This document shows, piece by piece, positions 62,548-64,000 of a stretch of DNA of 64,000 bases. The position numbers and the translations under genes are program-made. Position 1 is the first letter of the stretch; the number at the start of each line of letters is the position of its first letter. This DNA comes from an uncultured Methylococcaceae bacterium (GTDB lineage: Bacteria > Pseudomonadota > Gammaproteobacteria > Methylococcales > Methylomonadaceae), in assembly GCA_903928685.1 (NCBI GenBank), contig CAIYRS010000021.1, positions 43,648-107,647 on the forward strand, in the 5' to 3' direction. A model generated the notes under the pieces. The model worked only from the letters and a program-made list of their open reading frames with translations. It was not told the DNA's origin and ran no database searches.

Positions 62548-63687
62548 ATGGACATCACCCCATTATTGGCATTGATGGTAGAAAAAAAGGCTTCGGATTT
62601 ATTTATAACCGCAGGCCGTGCGCCGACCATAAAAGTGGATGGTACCTTGGTTGAGGTTTCAAAAACCAAATTAACTTCAGAGCAGTCGAAAGCAATTGTG
62701 CTTAGTTTGATGAGCCAGCGGCAAATAGATGAATTTGAAAATACCTGCGAATGTCAATTTGCCATTGGCATATCGGAATTGGGTCGTTTTAGGATAAGTG
62801 CCTTTACCCAGCGCGACTCGGCAGGCATGGTGTTACGTCGGATTGAACATGATATTCCTGAGCCGGATAGCCTGCATTTGCCACCGATTTTAAAAGAATT
62901 AATCATGGAAAAGCGTGGCTTAATTATTTTTGTTGGTGGTACAGGTACGGGTAAATCGACTTCGTTAGCGGCGTTGATAGGTCACCGCAATACCAATAGC
63001 AGCGGTCATATCATCAGCATTGAAGACCCGATTGAATATCAGCATCATCACAAAGGCTGTATTGTCACCCAAAGGGAAGTCGGTATTGATACCGAATCTT
63101 ATGAAGTCGCCCTAAAAAACACCTTACGGCAAGCACCGGACGTGATTTTAATTGGTGAGGTTAGGACGCGGGAAACTATGCAAAACGCTATCACCTTTGC
63201 AGAAACCGGGCATTTGTGCTTAACCACCTTGCACGCTAACAATGCCAACCAGGCTTTAGATAGGATATTGCATTTTTTCCCCGAAGAGACCCATCCGCAA
63301 TTATTAATGGATTTATCGCTAAATTTACGCGCGATTGTCGCCCAACAGTTGATAAAACGCTTGGATGGCAAAGGCCGTTACCCCGCCGTTGAAGTATTAA
63401 TCAATACTCCATTAGCGAAAGATTACATCCGTAAAGGTGAAATCCATAAGCTTAAGGAATTGATGAAAAACTCCAGGGAACAAGGTATGCAAACCTTTGA
63501 CCAAGCGCTTTTTGATTTGTATTCAGAGGGTAAAATCAATTATGAGGATGCGTTAAACGCCGCCGATTCTAAAAACGAAGTGCGCCTAATGATTAAATTA
63601 GGATCAGAAAGTGATAGCGGTTACGAGGATAACGACATGCTGTTGGCTGACCCTGAGCAAAATGAAAAAGGCTTGTTTTTTAAATAA
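62548..63687 (+). CDS. pilU: Type IV pilus accessory retraction ATPase PilU
   Basis: The 379-residue PilT paralogue starts ASDLFITAGRAPTIKVDG. Its Walker A is GGTGTGKSTSLA, the Asp box ISIEDPIEYQHH, Walker B DVILIGEVRTRETM and the His box TTLHANNANQALDRILHFFPEE. PilU works with PilT to give forceful retraction. AAGGAGG lies just before the ATG. A hairpin from the long repeat follows directly after the stop codon. Confidence 0.96.
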   Translation: MDITPLLALMVEKKASDLFITAGRAPTIKVDGTLVEVSKTKLTSEQSKAIVLSLMSQRQIDEFENTCECQFAIGISELGRFRISAFTQRDSAGMVLRRIEHDIPEPDSLHLPPILKELIMEKRGLIIFVGGTGTGKSTSLAALIGHRNTNSSGHIISIEDPIEYQHHHKGCIVTQREVGIDTESYEVALKNTLRQAPDVILIGEVRTRETMQNAITFAETGHLCLTTLHANNANQALDRILHFFPEETHPQLLMDLSLNLRAIVAQQLIKRLDGKGRYPAVEVLINTPLAKDYIRKGEIHKLKELMKNSREQGMQTFDQALFDLYSEGKINYEDALNAADSKNEVRLMIKLGSESDSGYEDNDMLLADPEQNEKGLFFK

Positions 63688-63836
63688 CTGACGTTACGCA
63701 GTAACGCGCTTTTTCCCGTTCCCCGACAAATGCGAGGAGCGCAAGACATGAGCGGCGATCGGGCCGCCTTTTCTTTGGCTACTTTCTTTTGGCGGCGCAA
63801 AAGATAGTAGCTCGCCTTCGGGTGCGAGAACCCGAT
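63688..63836 (+). repeat. Long intergenic repeat, copy 2; its first part acts as pilU terminator candidate
   Basis: CTGACGTTACGCAGTAACGC begins on the base after the pilU stop; its stem CGTTAC/GTAACG is followed by CGC and five T, so it could terminate pilU. The 116-bp block at 63721-63836 matches 35514-35629 with two visible differences and lacks the 100-bp insert of that copy. From 63837 to 64000 I see weak extension of the repeat and nothing else. Confidence 0.85.
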
Positions 63837-64000
63837 TTAAAAAAATCATCGCGATAGCTATTCATTTTTGTTTATTTTCTTCTCACAAAAGAGAATGTGT
63901 AACATCAGTTAAATAACAATAATCACCGGGTAACAAAGGTTTACGGTAAGTAGCTTAAGTGGCTGCGTTGTTAATCTACCTGAACAAGCATTGGATGTTA

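Noticed and set aside
1..64000. tRNA genes, rRNA genes, prophage or complete insertion sequences
   Set aside because: I found no cloverleaf, rRNA motif, transposase or phage gene in any gap; only short repeats and the candidate GIY-YIG cassette.

Overview
The window is a 64 kb piece of a gammaproteobacterial chromosome, judged from gene order (dnaA / rpmH-rnpA-yidD-yidC-mnmE; a full dcw cluster; the yggS / pilT-pilU divergent pair), type A RNase P RNA, a four-cysteine FNR and RegB/RegA. Moderate GC and the very high load of short palindromic repeats would suit Methylococcales, but no diagnostic methanotrophy gene is in the window, so that placement is only a guess.

Layout. 1-4.5 kb: 5' end of dnaA (minus strand, cut by the window edge) divergent from rpmH-rnpA-yidD-yidC-mnmE. 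4.6-14.8 kb: accessory genes (small lipoprotein, acetyl-CoA synthetase, a cytosolic molybdopterin oxidoreductase, a secreted propeller-like protein, an ArsI-like dioxygenase, an NCS2 permease) separated by repeat-filled gaps. 15.2-18.2 kb: an overlapping two-gene module, P-loop ATPase plus TPR protein. 18.4-23.3 kb: three antiporter-like complex I subunits (one NuoL type, two NuoM type) with no redox subunits and with unusual channel residues. 23.4-33.2 kb: single genes and small operons (GNAT, GIY-YIG cassette, threonylcarbamoyl-AMP synthase, nitroreductase, DoxX-pirin with a divergent LysR, FNR, a 54-residue membrane protein, FAD oxidoreductase, rlmA). 33.2-38 kb: regB-regA, msrA, hslO and a lipoprotein. 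38.1-55.7 kb: the dcw cluster on the minus strand, mraZ to ftsZ, with MurB and Ddl fused into one chain. 56-64 kb: rnpB, gmhA-hldE-hldD (ADP-heptose for LPS), a stand-alone M41-type peptidase domain behind a terminator-bearing leader, yggS, and pilT-pilU.

How the genes work together: the dcw block makes and polymerises the peptidoglycan precursor and assembles the divisome, and carries a recognisable MraZ autoregulatory site. gmhA-hldE-hldD supply LPS heptose. FNR and RegB/RegA are two separate redox/oxygen regulators.

The least ordinary content is in the gaps. Several palindromic repeat families occur: (i) GTAG...CTAC bipartite elements of 73-86 bp; (ii) hairpins with an invariant CCTTCGACAAGCTCAGG-type core but a different, perfectly matched pair of arms in each copy; (iii) AACATGTT-core palindromes whose arms also differ yet match; (iv) a motif that forms 21-bp terminal inverted repeats around a 193-bp unit; (v) a longer 116-bp repeat. 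Two family (ii) hairpins bracket a GIY-YIG nuclease gene, and the block is bounded by 14-bp perfect inverted repeats (24076-24565). I consider this possible nuclease-plus-hairpin mobile cassette the best candidate for an undescribed system here.
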